A DNA stretch of 64,000 bases from Variovorax sp. OK212 (GTDB taxonomy: Bacteria; Pseudomonadota; Gammaproteobacteria; Burkholderiales; Burkholderiaceae_C), in contig NZ_FOLP01000005.1 in NCBI RefSeq assembly GCF_900112425.1, positions 310,001 through 374,000 on the forward strand. Reading direction: 5' to 3'. The notes beneath the pieces were generated by a model that was not told where the DNA came from, searched no databases, and worked only from the letters and a program-made list of their open reading frames with translations. Below are positions 41,001 through 49,646 of the stretch, in pieces (position 1 is the stretch's first letter; each line of letters starts with the position of its first letter). Made by a program: the position numbers and the translations under genes.

Positions 41001-41692
41001 GCGTGCGCCCGGGCCAGGTCGTGGAGTTCAAGAAGCGCGAGACGGTGGAAAACCTCGTGGCGCGCCGCGCGGAGTTCCTCACCGGCTACCAGAACGCCGC
41101 CTACGCCGAGGAATACAAGCAGTTCGTCGGCAAGGTGCGCCAGGCCGAATCGGCCGCCGGCAAGGGCACCGCGCTGACCGAGACCGTGGCCCGCTACCTG
41201 TTCAAGCTGATGGCGTACAAGGACGAGTACGAAGTCGCCCGCCTGCACACCGACCGCAGCTTCCTCGACCGCGTCGAAGGCATGTTCGAGGGCGACTACA
41301 AGCTCAACTACCACCTGGCCCCGCCGATCATTGCCAAGAAGAACGCCAAGGGCCAGCTGCAGAAGCAGAAGTTCGGCCCCTGGATGCTCACGGGCTTCAG
41401 GTTCCTGGCCAGGCTGAAGGGCCTGCGCGGCACGGCGCTCGACGTCTTCGGCCGCACCGAGGAGCGCAAGACCGAACGCGCGCTGATCGGCGAGTACCGC
41501 GCCAGCATCGAGGAAGTGATCGGCGCGCTGCGTGCCGACAACCACGCGCTGGCGCTGGAGATCGCGGCCCTGCCCGAGCAGATTCGCGGATACGGCCACG
41601 TGAAGGAGCGCAACCTGGCCGCCGCCCGCACCCGCTGGAGCGAGCTGCTGGCCAAGTGGCGCAACCCGCAGGCACAGCGCGCGGCGGCCTGA
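38081..41692 (+). CDS. Indolepyruvate ferredoxin oxidoreductase family protein (fused alpha/beta/gamma)
   Basis: A 1,203-residue single-chain 2-oxoacid:ferredoxin oxidoreductase. An IorA-like thiamine diphosphate part (residues ~1-650, with GYRGSPLGGYDQ, FCSGCPHNTST and GDGTYFHSGLLAIRQS), a Cys-rich ferredoxin-like insertion (CEGCGDCSVQSNC, then SCNKDMSCLKGFC, about 690-735), and an IorB-like gamma domain with VVAGVGGTGVITIGQLLG (about 770). Such fused enzymes are found in beta-proteobacteria and oxidatively decarboxylate aryl- or branched-chain pyruvates to acyl-CoA. The start at 38081 follows a purine-rich GGAGACAGAG. It is followed by a strong hairpin terminator. Confidence 0.9.
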   Translation: MNAPLPAHIRKALETVTLDDKYSLDYGRAFMSGVQALVKLPMLQRLRDQQAGKNTAGFISGYRGSPLGGYDQALWKASKFLKEQNIVFQPGVNEELAATALWGTQQLGFSPQGTNKFDGVFGIWYGKGPGVDRCSDVFKHANMAGTTAWGGVIAVAGDDHISKSSTAAHQSDHIFKACGTPVFFPANVQEILDLGIHAFAMSRFSGVWSGMKTIQEIVESSATAMIDPDRVEIVIPTDFEMPPGGLHIRWPDHALEQEARLMHYKWYAALAYIRANRLNHNVIEGPNDRFGIMASGKAFNDTRQALIDLGLDDAACRQLGIRLHKVGVVWPLEAQLTREFATGLQEILVVEEKRQVIEYQLKEELYNWRSDVRPNVVGKFDEGLGASDDGYSGGEWSMPNPTAHTLLRANADLNPALIAKAIAARLKKTGLLAAAGADMSARIDAQLAILEAKERSMVVQQASTSVADATRQPWFCSGCPHNTSTVVPEGSRAMGGIGCHFMATWMDRSTIGFTQMGGEGVPWVGQQPFTTDQHIFANLGDGTYFHSGLLAIRQSIAAGVNITYKILYNDAVAMTGGQQVGERPEGHSVLQIAESLHAEGAVKVVIVTDEPEKYEGVNIPGDHVAVKHRDLLDDIQREFRKIPGTTAIIYDQTCATEKRRRRKRGTAVDPAKRVVINELVCEGCGDCSVQSNCLSVEPLETEFGRKRTINQSSCNKDMSCLKGFCPSFVTVEGGQLKKKSKNKGATPAEFGLLNEPAIPSLAGGKVWGVVVAGVGGTGVITIGQLLGMAAHIEAKGIVTQDAAGLAQKGGATWSHVLIGDTQDDIRTTRVGTAAADLILACDPLVTVNAETMARMREGRTHVALNSHSAPTAAFVRNANWQNPEDACAAEIARAVGIDGLGTFDADAAATTLMGDTIYVNPMILGYAWQKGWLPLAHESLMRAIELNAVAVENNKTAFEWGRQAAVRPDELQKRVRPGQVVEFKKRETVENLVARRAEFLTGYQNAAYAEEYKQFVGKVRQAESAAGKGTALTETVARYLFKLMAYKDEYEVARLHTDRSFLDRVEGMFEGDYKLNYHLAPPIIAKKNAKGQLQKQKFGPWMLTGFRFLARLKGLRGTALDVFGRTEERKTERALIGEYRASIEEVIGALRADNHALALEIAALPEQIRGYGHVKERNLAAARTRWSELLAKWRNPQAQRAAA

Positions 41693-41715
41693 TCTTCCAG
41701 GCTTGCGAAGGCAAC

Positions 41716-41738
41716 ACGGGCGTCCACTGGACGCCCGT
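41716..41738 (+). terminator. Hairpin terminator after the oxidoreductase gene
   Basis: ACGGGCGTCC (41716-41725) and GGACGCCCGT (41729-41738) form a perfect 10-bp stem with a 3-base loop, 24 bases after the stop, followed by TGCTATTG. The T-run is poor but the stem is very stable. Confidence 0.7.
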
Positions 41739-41758
41739 TGCTATTGAAAACGTAGCAA
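41738..41758. repeat. Short interrupted palindrome (TTGCTA...TAGCAA)
   Basis: TTGCTA (41738-41743) and TAGCAA (41753-41758) flank a 9-base spacer, abutting the terminator. It is related to the near-palindrome at 5776-5794, so the window has two copies of this Comamonadaceae-type intergenic word. Confidence 0.45.
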
Positions 41759-41835
41759 ACTTCCAGCGGATTGAATACCCGGAAAGCCCTCCCCACCGCG
41801 CCGGATAAGCGCGTGGAGCGGTCATGCGCGCCGAA

Positions 41836-41841
41836 TACAAT
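41836..41841 (+). promoter_or_regulatory. Possible -10 element upstream of yajC
   Basis: TACAAT in the context AATACAATGC, 134 bases upstream of the yajC start; the same AC..TACAATGC context precedes pgk at 60831. No good -35 is visible at standard spacing. It would place a leader of about 125 bases before yajC. Confidence 0.4.
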
Positions 41842-41975
41842 GCCCGGTGCTGTGCGCGGCCAGGCCCCGCCGCGCTTTGACTCGCAGTCCGCATCCCACG
41901 CGGGCTCGAAGCCCAAGGAATTGCGGGCGCCGCCGGCGCTCCCCTCGTTTTCTCTTCCCTCTGCTGGAGACTCTC

Positions 41976-42311
41976 TTGTTCATTTCCTCTGCTTTCGCCC
42001 AGACCGCACCTGCTGCAGCCGGCGGCGGTGACATGTTGTCCTCGCTCGGCAGCATGCTGCCCCTGGTGCTGATGTTCGTGGTGCTGTATTTCGTCATGAT
42101 CCGGCCCCAGATGAAGCGCCAGAAGGAATCCCGCGCCATGATCGAAGCCCTGGCCAAGGGTGACGAAGTCGCCACCGCCGGCGGCGTGCTCGGCAAGATC
42201 ACGTCCATCAGCGACCAGTACCTGGGCCTCGAAATCGCCAATGGCGTCGAGATCAAGGTCCAGCGCAGTGCCGTGGTGCAGGTCCTGCCCAAGGGCGCCG
42301 TCAAGCAATAA
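41976..42311 (+). CDS. yajC: Preprotein translocase subunit YajC
   Basis: A 111-residue inner-membrane protein: short periplasmic N-terminus (MFISSAFAQ...), one membrane helix (MLPLVLMFVVLYFVMIRPQM, about 30-50) and a cytosolic beta domain (GDEVATAGGVLGKITSI). The start is TTG at 41976, with TGGAGA about 8 bases upstream; the first ATG in frame would delete the N-terminus conserved in relatives. YajC associates with SecDF to support SecYEG-dependent export. secD and secF follow in the usual order. Confidence 0.92.
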   Translation: MFISSAFAQTAPAAAGGGDMLSSLGSMLPLVLMFVVLYFVMIRPQMKRQKESRAMIEALAKGDEVATAGGVLGKITSISDQYLGLEIANGVEIKVQRSAVVQVLPKGAVKQ

Positions 42312-42389
42312 AAGCGTGAGCTGACCCTTGCGCTTTGCGGCGCAGGGCCCCAATTCACGCCGTGTTCCGTTTCAGAAAAGCGCTTTCTC

Positions 42390-44270
42390 ATGAACCGTTA
42401 CCCGGTCTGGAAGTACACGATCATCGTGATCGTGTTGCTCGTGGGGCTCATCTACGCCCTGCCCAATTTCTTCGGTGAGGCGCCTGCGGTGCAGGTGTCG
42501 GCGTCCAAGACGACCGCCAAGGTCGACGCCGCCACCCAGACCCGGGTCGAGGAGGCGCTCAAGGCCGCCAACCTGGCGCCCGACCTGATCACGCTCGACG
42601 GTGGCTCGCTGCGCGCGCGCTTCCTCAACGCGCAGGACCAGCTCGCGGGCCGCGACGTGATCCAGCGCGCGCTGGTGCCCGACAGCAACGACCCGTCGTA
42701 CACGGTGGCGCTGAACCTGCTGTCGCGCTCGCCCAAGTGGCTGACCGCGCTGCACGCCTTCCCCATGTACCTGGGCCTCGACCTGCGCGGCGGCGTCGAC
42801 TTCCTGCTGCAGGTGGACATGAAGGGCGCAATCGACAAGAAGGCCGAGTCCTTCGCGAGCGACCTGCGCACCACCTTCCGCGACAAGAACATCCGCGGCA
42901 CCCAAGTGAGCCGCAACGGCCAGACGGTCGAGGTGAGCTTCCGCGACGCGGCCGCCCTTGAGGCGGCCAAGCGCCTCATCCAGGACCAGTTCACCGACCT
43001 GAGCACCACCGACAGCCAGGACGGCAGCACGTGGCGCCTGGTGGCCAGCATCAAGCCCGAAGCCGCGCGCCGCCTGCAGGACGCCGCGCTCAAGCAGAAC
43101 ATCACCACGCTGCACAACCGGATCAACGAACTCGGCGTGGCCGAACCCGTGATCCAGCAGCAGGGCCTGGACCGCATCGTCGTGCAATTGCCCGGCGTGC
43201 AGGACACGGCCAAGGCCAAGGAAATCCTGGGCCGCACCGCCACGCTCGAAATGCGCATGGTCGACGAGAGCGCCGAAGGCCGCTCGGCCGAACTCAGCGG
43301 CGGACCGGTGCCTTTCGGCTCCGAGAAATTCCTCGACCGCCAGGGCCGTCCGGTGATCGTGAAGAAGCAGGTGCTCGTCACCGGCGAGAACCTCACCGAC
43401 GCGCAACCCGGCTTCGACCAGCAAAGCAACCAGCCCAAGGTCGACCTGACCATGGACGCCAAGGGCGGTCGCATCATGCGCGACGTCAGCCGCGAGAACT
43501 ACAAGAAGCGCATGGCCATGCTGATCTTCGAGAAGGGCAAGGGCGAAGTGCTCACGGCTCCCTCGATCAACGGCGAGCTGGGCAACCGCTTCCAGGTGTC
43601 GGGCTCGATGACCGTGGTCGAGGCCAACGACCTCGCGCTGCTGCTGCGCGCCGGCTCGCTGGCCGCGCCGATGGAAATCATCCAGGAACGCACCATCGGT
43701 CCGAGCCTGGGTGCCGACAACATCGAGAAGGGCTTCAAGAGCGTGATGTACGGCTTCCTGGCCATCATGGTCTTCATGTGCTTCTACTACGCGCTGTTCG
43801 GCCTGTTCTCGTCGATCGCACTGGCCGTGAACCTGATGCTGCTGATCTCGATTCTCTCGATGCTGCAGGCCACCCTCACGCTGCCCGGCATCGCGGCCAT
43901 GGCGCTGGCCATCGGCGTGGCCATCGACTCCAACGTGCTGATCAACGAGCGCGTGCGCGAAGAGCTGCGCAACGGGGCGTCGCCGCAGGCGGCCATCCAC
44001 GCGGGCTATGAGCGCGCCTGGGGCACCATCCTGGACTCCAACGTGACCACGCTCATTGCGGGCATCGCGCTGCTGGCCTTCGGCTCGGGCCCGGTGCGCG
44101 GCTTCGCGGTGGTGCACTGCATCGGCATCGTCACCTCGATGTTCTCGGCCGTGTTCTTCTCGCGCGGCCTCGTGAACTTCTGGTACGGCCAGAAGAAGAA
44201 GCTCAAGACGGTGTCGATCGGCACGGTCTGGCGGCCGACGACCGACGGCTCGACCGCGGTCACCAAGTAA
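42390..44270 (+). CDS. secD: Protein translocase subunit SecD
   Basis: A 626-residue membrane protein: N-terminal helix (YTIIVIVLLVGLIYALP), large periplasmic P1 domain with LGLDLRGGVDFLLQVD, and a C-terminal five-helix bundle with IGVAIDSNVLINERVREELR and GFAVVHCIGIVTSMF. SecDF uses the proton gradient to pull exported chains through SecYEG. It lies 78 bases after yajC and 18 bases before secF. Confidence 0.97.
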   Translation: MNRYPVWKYTIIVIVLLVGLIYALPNFFGEAPAVQVSASKTTAKVDAATQTRVEEALKAANLAPDLITLDGGSLRARFLNAQDQLAGRDVIQRALVPDSNDPSYTVALNLLSRSPKWLTALHAFPMYLGLDLRGGVDFLLQVDMKGAIDKKAESFASDLRTTFRDKNIRGTQVSRNGQTVEVSFRDAAALEAAKRLIQDQFTDLSTTDSQDGSTWRLVASIKPEAARRLQDAALKQNITTLHNRINELGVAEPVIQQQGLDRIVVQLPGVQDTAKAKEILGRTATLEMRMVDESAEGRSAELSGGPVPFGSEKFLDRQGRPVIVKKQVLVTGENLTDAQPGFDQQSNQPKVDLTMDAKGGRIMRDVSRENYKKRMAMLIFEKGKGEVLTAPSINGELGNRFQVSGSMTVVEANDLALLLRAGSLAAPMEIIQERTIGPSLGADNIEKGFKSVMYGFLAIMVFMCFYYALFGLFSSIALAVNLMLLISILSMLQATLTLPGIAAMALAIGVAIDSNVLINERVREELRNGASPQAAIHAGYERAWGTILDSNVTTLIAGIALLAFGSGPVRGFAVVHCIGIVTSMFSAVFFSRGLVNFWYGQKKKLKTVSIGTVWRPTTDGSTAVTK

Positions 44271-44288
44271 AGGTCGAGGACAAGCGTC

Positions 44289-45248
44289 ATGGAATTCTTC
44301 CGCATCCACAAGACGATCCCGTTCATGCGCCACGCGCTGGTGCTGAACATCGTCTCCTTCGCCACCTTCGCGCTGGCGGTGTTCTTCCTGTTCCACCGCG
44401 GGCTGCACCTGTCGGTCGAGTTCACGGGCGGCACCGTGATGGAGGTCGCGTACAAGCAGTCGGCCGACATCGGCAAGGTGCGCGACGCCATCGGCAAGCT
44501 CGGCTACCCGGACGTCCAGGTGCAGAGCTACGGCTCGTCCGAGAACATCCAGATCCGCCTGCCGGCCCAGAAGGGCATGAGCTCCGACCAGCAGAGCGCG
44601 CAGGTCATGCAGGCGCTGAAGTCGGTCGACGAGTCGGCCACGCAGCGCGGCATCGAGGTCGTCGGCCCGCAGGTCGGCGAGGAGCTCACCACCAACGGCA
44701 TGAAGGCCCTGGCCATGGTGGTCGTGGGCATCATGATCTACCTGGCGTTCCGCTTCGAATGGAAGTTCGCGCTGGCCACCGTGCTGGCCAACCTGCACGA
44801 CGTGGTGATCATCCTGGGCTTCTTCGCCTTCTTCCAGTGGGAGTTCTCGCTGGCGGTGCTGGCGGCGGTGCTCGCGGTGCTGGGGTATTCGGTGAACGAG
44901 TCGGTCGTGATCTTCGACCGGATCCGCGAGAACTTCCGCCGCTACCGGAAGATGACGACCACCGAGATCATCGACAACGCGATCACCTCGACCATCAGCC
45001 GGACCATCATCACCCACGGCTCCACGCAGCTCGTGGTGCTGTCGATGTTCTTCTTCGGCGGTCCCACGCTGCACTACTTCGCGCTGGCGCTGACCATCGG
45101 CATCTGCTTCGGCATCTACTCCTCGTGCTTCGTGGCCGCGGCCATCGCCATGTGGCTGGGCATCAAGCGCGAAGACCTGGTCAAGGGCGGCCCGACGAAG
45201 CGCGACGGCGAATCCGAGGACGATCCCAACGCCGGCGCCGTGGTCTGA
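44289..45248 (+). CDS. secF: Protein translocase subunit SecF
   Basis: A 319-residue partner of SecD: N-terminal helix, the GLHLSVEFTGGTVMEV motif in the periplasmic domain, and a C-terminal bundle with VLGYSVNESVVIFDRIREN and FALALTIGICFGIYSS. Length and order are standard. Transcription probably ends in the 165-base gap 45249-45413, where only a weak GCGGCA/TGCCGC hairpin is seen. Confidence 0.97.
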   Translation: MEFFRIHKTIPFMRHALVLNIVSFATFALAVFFLFHRGLHLSVEFTGGTVMEVAYKQSADIGKVRDAIGKLGYPDVQVQSYGSSENIQIRLPAQKGMSSDQQSAQVMQALKSVDESATQRGIEVVGPQVGEELTTNGMKALAMVVVGIMIYLAFRFEWKFALATVLANLHDVVIILGFFAFFQWEFSLAVLAAVLAVLGYSVNESVVIFDRIRENFRRYRKMTTTEIIDNAITSTISRTIITHGSTQLVVLSMFFFGGPTLHYFALALTIGICFGIYSSCFVAAAIAMWLGIKREDLVKGGPTKRDGESEDDPNAGAVV

Positions 45249-45413
45249 CGGAAACTTGGATACTTCAAGGTTAAACAGAGCGGCAGCGGTGGGTGCCGCG
45301 CCGCGGTTCGCATGCAACGTCGGGCACACTCCACACTTGTGCGGTTGCGCATCACGATGCAAGCTCGCAGTTGTTGCTGACGAATCGAATATCCAGGTCC
45401 TCCCGACTTTTCA

Positions 45414-47837
45414 ATGAGCATTGCGCGGTCCGCCTCTTCCCTGCAGCTCGCACGCGAGACGCGTGAGCGTTTCGTTGCGGCCACCGAGGGTGCGATCGCG
45501 CCCCTGGCCCGCTCGATCCGGGACCGGCTGACGGCCCTGTCCTCCGAGGCCGGCAACGCCCGCGCCATGCAGGAGCACCGCGACGACTTCGTCGCCTTCC
45601 ACGGCCAAGCCACCCAGTGGGTCACGCTCTCGCAGGCCGGCTGGCGCAAGGCGCTGGGCACCACCGTCAGCGGTGCCGTGGGTTCGTCGTCCGCGCTGCG
45701 GCTCGAACTCATCGGCGACGAGGTGGTGGAAAGCAACATCCTGTCGTCGCGCCTGGCGCAGATGATCCACGACAAGGGCAGCTTCGAACTCAGCGACCTG
45801 CGCCTGCGCATCCAGCACCTCGAAGGCACGACCGAGCTCGACGCCAAGGACGTGCTCAAGCCCGAGACGCTCGCCAAGCTGCTGGTCGAACAGTGGCTGG
45901 CCGCCGGCCTGAGCCGCGGGCTCTGGACCCGCATCCAGGACACCGTGCAGCAGGGCCTGGTCGAGGTGGTGGTCAAGGCCTACCAGAGCGCCAACGCCTT
46001 CCTGATCGCCAACGGCGTGATGGAGGAAATCGACCTCAAGAGCTTCGTGCGGCGCACGGGCAATGCCAGCGGTAACGGCGGCGGCGGCGGCGGCGGATCG
46101 ACCGCTTCTTCCAGCGTGCCGATGGACAGCGGCATGTCCTCCGGCCCGCGCAGCGTCCAGCGTCCCGGTTTCGGCTTCGACGCGCAGCAGGCGGCTTCCG
46201 TGCCGGGCGGCGCGAGCGCGGCAACCACCACCGGCGGGTCGCCGCTCATGATCGCGCGGCAGCGCGCGCAGACCGCGCTGCTGAACCTCAAGCGCTTCGT
46301 CACCGCGCGCATCGGCGGCGACGCCGGCGCACAGGCCCCGGCCACCAGCGCCGACGGGCGCGCCACGGGCGGCGGTGCGGGCACCGGCGGCGGCCATGCG
46401 GGCCAGGGTCAGGGCACGGGCGCCACGGCGCCGCGCGTCTTTTCACGCACCTTCGCCGGCGCCATCGCCGACGCCGAGGTCGCCTACCGCATGGCGGCCA
46501 CGCAGTACATGGACGGCAATGGCGAACAGGCCACGCTGATCCAGCAGACCGCGGTCGATCTGCGCCGTCGCACCGCCGAGCTCAAGAAGCGCGCGCCCAC
46601 CACGGCCGACAAGGCCACGGTCGAGATCGTGGCGCTGATGTTCCAGGCCATCCTGGCCGAGGAGCGCATTCCTTTCTCGGCGCGTGTGTGGTTCGCGCGG
46701 CTGCAGATGCCCGTGCTGCGCGTGGCCATCGCCGAGCCCGAGTTCTTCGGCACGCTGCAGCATCCCGCGCGCATGCTGATCGACCGCATGGGTTCGTGCG
46801 TGATGGGCTTCGACGCCGCGGCCATCACCGGCAGCGCGCTCGAAGGCGAGATCCGCCGCGTGGTGCAGGTCATCGAGCAGTATCCGGAAACCGGACAGCG
46901 CGTGTTCAAGCTGGTGTTCGACGAATTCGTCGCCTTCCTCAACCGCTACCTGACGCAGAGCGACTCCACGCAGCGCGTGATGAGCGTGGCGCAGCAGGTC
47001 GAGCAGAAGGAGACGATGGCGATCCAGTACACCATCGAGTTGCGCAAGATGCTCAACGACATGCCGGTGCGTGACGAGATCCGCGAGTTCCTGTTCAAGG
47101 TCTGGGCCGAGGTGTTGGCCATTGCCGCGCTGCGCTACGGCGCGCAGGGCGAGCAGACCGTCATGCTCAAGCGCGTGGCCTCCGAGCTGGTGTGGGCCGC
47201 GAGCGCCAAGCCCAACCGCACCGACCGCGCCCGCGTGATCCAGGACCTGCCGCAACTGCTGCAGCGCCTGCGCCAGGGCATGGCGCTGCTGGGCATCGTC
47301 GACGAGCCTCAGGAAGCGCACATCAAGACCATCGGCGCCACGCTGTCCGACGCCTTCCTGTCGAAGACCGAGGCGATCCCGCAGGCCAAGATCGAGGCCA
47401 TGGCCGAGCGGCTGACGCACCTGGAAGATTTCGTGACCGACGTGAGCGGCTCCGCCGACCTGCCGCTGGACGCGCACAGCATCGAGCTGCTGCTCGGCGT
47501 GGACGCCGCGTCGATCGAGGTCATTCCCGACGCCGCCGGCGCCAAGGTGCCCGAGGACATGCTGGCCTGGGCGCACGAGCTGCAGGTGGGCAACTGGTTC
47601 ATGCTGGACCACAACGACCGCGTGAGCCAGGTGCAGTTCGTCTGGCGCAGCGACCGCAAGCAGCTGCATCTGTTCGCCACGGCGGACGGGCGCAGTTTCC
47701 TGATCCAGGCGGGGCGGTTGGCGGCTTACCTGCAGGCGGGCTTGCTGGTGCCGGCCGAGGAAGAAACGCTCACGGTGCGTGCCACGCGCGAGGCGCTGGC
47801 GAAGCTGGACGCGAACCCGGAGCGGCTGCTGAACTAG
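45414..47837 (+). CDS. DUF1631-family protein
   Basis: An 807-residue cytoplasmic protein of the DUF1631 family, common in Burkholderiales and Pseudomonas. Seen: a mostly helical N-terminal third, a low-complexity linker (about 215-345) with a Gly run (GGGGGGG) and Ser/Pro/Ala/Gly-rich sequence, a helical middle (RMLIDRMGSCVMGFD, VFKLVFDEFVAFLNRYLTQ) and a C-terminal PilZ-like stretch (VGNWFMLDHNDRVSQVQFVW, DRKQLHLFATADGRSFL). In P. aeruginosa a c-di-GMP-linked role for a DUF1631 protein has been reported to my recollection; function here is unproven. It converges with smg. Confidence 0.85.
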   Translation: MSIARSASSLQLARETRERFVAATEGAIAPLARSIRDRLTALSSEAGNARAMQEHRDDFVAFHGQATQWVTLSQAGWRKALGTTVSGAVGSSSALRLELIGDEVVESNILSSRLAQMIHDKGSFELSDLRLRIQHLEGTTELDAKDVLKPETLAKLLVEQWLAAGLSRGLWTRIQDTVQQGLVEVVVKAYQSANAFLIANGVMEEIDLKSFVRRTGNASGNGGGGGGGSTASSSVPMDSGMSSGPRSVQRPGFGFDAQQAASVPGGASAATTTGGSPLMIARQRAQTALLNLKRFVTARIGGDAGAQAPATSADGRATGGGAGTGGGHAGQGQGTGATAPRVFSRTFAGAIADAEVAYRMAATQYMDGNGEQATLIQQTAVDLRRRTAELKKRAPTTADKATVEIVALMFQAILAEERIPFSARVWFARLQMPVLRVAIAEPEFFGTLQHPARMLIDRMGSCVMGFDAAAITGSALEGEIRRVVQVIEQYPETGQRVFKLVFDEFVAFLNRYLTQSDSTQRVMSVAQQVEQKETMAIQYTIELRKMLNDMPVRDEIREFLFKVWAEVLAIAALRYGAQGEQTVMLKRVASELVWAASAKPNRTDRARVIQDLPQLLQRLRQGMALLGIVDEPQEAHIKTIGATLSDAFLSKTEAIPQAKIEAMAERLTHLEDFVTDVSGSADLPLDAHSIELLLGVDAASIEVIPDAAGAKVPEDMLAWAHELQVGNWFMLDHNDRVSQVQFVWRSDRKQLHLFATADGRSFLIQAGRLAAYLQAGLLVPAEEETLTVRATREALAKLDANPERLLN

Positions 47838-47850
47838 CCAGCGGGGTTGG

Positions 47851-47880
47851 TCGGCGCTGGCCGATGAAGGCCAGTGCCGA
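47851..47880. terminator. Bidirectional hairpin between DUF1631 gene and smg
   Basis: TCGGCGCTGGCC (47851-47862) and GGCCAGTGCCGA (47869-47880) form a 12-bp stem with one G-T pair and a 6-base loop, exactly filling the gap between the convergent stops (47837 and 47881). Confidence 0.7.
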
Positions 47881-48399
47881 TCAGTGTGCGACGCGGCCTT
47901 CGCGCGATTCGCAGAGTTCGTCGAGCACCAATGCATCGGGCTCGATGCCGGTGCTCCAGTGCACCATCAACACGATGATCTTCAGCTCGTCGAGCGCGAC
48001 CGGGTCGCCCGGCGCCGCCATTGCACGCTCGATGACGATCTCGCGCAGGCCGCAAGGCAGCACGCTCGAGGATTCAAGGAAGCGGATGAAGCCCAGGCAT
48101 TCGGCGCCCAGATGCTCCTGCTCGGCCTGCGAGTAGACGCGCATCGCGTTGCTCGACTGCGGCAGGGCTTCGTCGGGTGCGCCGCGCAGCCTGACCGTGG
48201 CGCTGGCCTCGTCGTTGGCGCTGCGTTCGATCTGCATGCCTTGCGTTGCAAGGCTCAGGCCGTCGAGCCAGTGAAGGGCTTCGCGGATCTCGTCTGCCTC
48301 GAAGCCGTGTGCGCTGAGCTTGCGGCCCAGCTGTTCGGGTTCGGGGCAGGCATCGCCGCGCCAATAGTTTTCGTAGACAAAAACAAGCACTTCGAACAT
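47881..48399 (-). CDS. smg: Smg family protein (DUF494)
   Basis: A 172-residue protein of the Smg/DUF494 family: MFEVLVFVYENYWRGDACP at the N-terminus and LREIVIERAMAA, then LDELKIIVLMVHWS near the C-terminus. Smg is conserved beside dprA in beta- and gamma-proteobacteria, but its function is unknown. The start at 48399 gives the standard N-terminus. It lies 34 bases downstream of dprA in the same direction. The topA gene that often follows is absent here. Confidence 0.92.
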   Translation of the reverse strand: MFEVLVFVYENYWRGDACPEPEQLGRKLSAHGFEADEIREALHWLDGLSLATQGMQIERSANDEASATVRLRGAPDEALPQSSNAMRVYSQAEQEHLGAECLGFIRFLESSSVLPCGLREIVIERAMAAPGDPVALDELKIIVLMVHWSTGIEPDALVLDELCESREGRVAH

Positions 48400-48433
48400 G
48401 GGCCCAATATAGCCGACGTTCGTGCAACACGGG

Positions 48434-49612
48434 CTAGGTGGATGCCATTCGCTGGAAAAGGCCGCCGGGCAGCCGCGCGACATGACCGTCGAGTTCGAGC
48501 TCGAGCATCTTCGCCTGCAGCGCGGCCGCGCTCCAGCCGGTGCGCGCGCTCAGCGCGTCGAGGCTCACGGGGTCGTGGCCGAGGGACACGAGCAGCGGGT
48601 CTTCCGAGGTGCCGGCGGAGCTGTCATGCCCATTGCCGCCGCCATTGCCATTCCCGTCGCTGGAATGTGACGCTGGCGCCGCGGCAGCCTGTCGGGCCTG
48701 CATGGGCGGCAGTTCCTCGAGGATGTCGTTCACCGACTCCACGAGCTTTGCGCCCTGGCGGATCAGCGCGTGGCAGCCGCGCGACTGCGGCGAGTGGATC
48801 GAGCCCGGAATGGCGAACACTTCCTTGCCCTGCTCGGACGTGAGGCGCGCCGTGATCAGCGAGCCCGACTGAAGGGCCGCCTCCACCACCAGCGTGCCGC
48901 GCGCGAGCCCGGCGATCAGCCGGTTGCGCTTGGGAAAGTTCTGCGTGAGCGGCGGTGTGCCCAGGGGCAGCTCGCTCACGATCAGCCCCTGCTGCGTGAT
49001 GCGGTGCGCCAGGTCGCGGTGCCGTGCGGGGTAGACGCGGTCGAGCCCGGTGCCGACCACCGCCACCGTGGCCAGCCGCGGCACGTCGCCGGCCGCGTCG
49101 AGCGCGCCCTGGTGCGCCGCGCCGTCGACGCCCAGCGCCAGGCCCGACACCACGGGCAGGCCCGCGTCGCCCAGCGCGCGGGCAAAGCTGCGCGCATTGG
49201 TGGCGCCTTGGGGCGTCGGGTTGCGGCTGCCCACCACGGCGATGCTGTGGCCGAGCTGCGTCAGGTCGAAGTCGGCGTTGCCCAGCACGTAGAGCATCAG
49301 CGGCGGGTCGACCATTTCGAGCAGCGACGCGGGGTAGCCGGCATCGCCGAGCGTCACCACGCGGCGCGAGGCGCCGTTGTCGCCGGCGTGCAGCCACTGC
49401 CAGGTCAGGTCGATCTGGGCCTGCAGGTTGGCCGGTGGTTGCTGGAGTGCCGATGCCTGCGCGAGCGAGACGACCTCGCGCAGCGCCGCATCGGGCTGCG
49501 CGAAGATGCGCTCGGGCAGCCCGAAGGCCGCGAGCAAGCGGCGCGCGGCACCGTCACCGATGCCGGGCGTCAGTGAAAGCCGCAGCCAGCCTGCGAGTTC
49601 TGCGCGTTCCAA
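48434..49612 (-). CDS. dprA: DNA-processing protein DprA
   Basis: A 392-residue protein: N-terminal SAM-like region (WLRLSLTPGIGDGAARRLL), a Rossmann-like ssDNA/RecA-loading core (about 110-310) with AVVGSRNPTPQGATNARSFA, SGLALGVDGAAH, VVGTGLDRVYPARH, FPKRNRLIAGLARGTLVVEA, and a C-terminal winged-helix DML1-like domain. DprA loads RecA on incoming single strands during natural transformation. The start is TTG at 49612; no ATG is available near the expected N-terminus, and no clear Shine-Dalgarno sequence is seen. It is 34 bases after the LysM gene. Confidence 0.93.
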   Translation of the reverse strand: MERAELAGWLRLSLTPGIGDGAARRLLAAFGLPERIFAQPDAALREVVSLAQASALQQPPANLQAQIDLTWQWLHAGDNGASRRVVTLGDAGYPASLLEMVDPPLMLYVLGNADFDLTQLGHSIAVVGSRNPTPQGATNARSFARALGDAGLPVVSGLALGVDGAAHQGALDAAGDVPRLATVAVVGTGLDRVYPARHRDLAHRITQQGLIVSELPLGTPPLTQNFPKRNRLIAGLARGTLVVEAALQSGSLITARLTSEQGKEVFAIPGSIHSPQSRGCHALIRQGAKLVESVNDILEELPPMQARQAAAAPASHSSDGNGNGGGNGHDSSAGTSEDPLLVSLGHDPVSLDALSARTGWSAAALQAKMLELELDGHVARLPGGLFQRMAST

Positions 49613-49646
49613 ACGATTGAGCGGGAAGGGACGCCGGAGTCGCGGG

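Noticed and set aside
42372..45362. A ~1,000-codon open frame antisense to secD-secF
   Set aside because: It is His/Arg/Gln-rich low-complexity sequence of the kind produced antisense to high-GC genes, and secD/secF are certain on the other strand.
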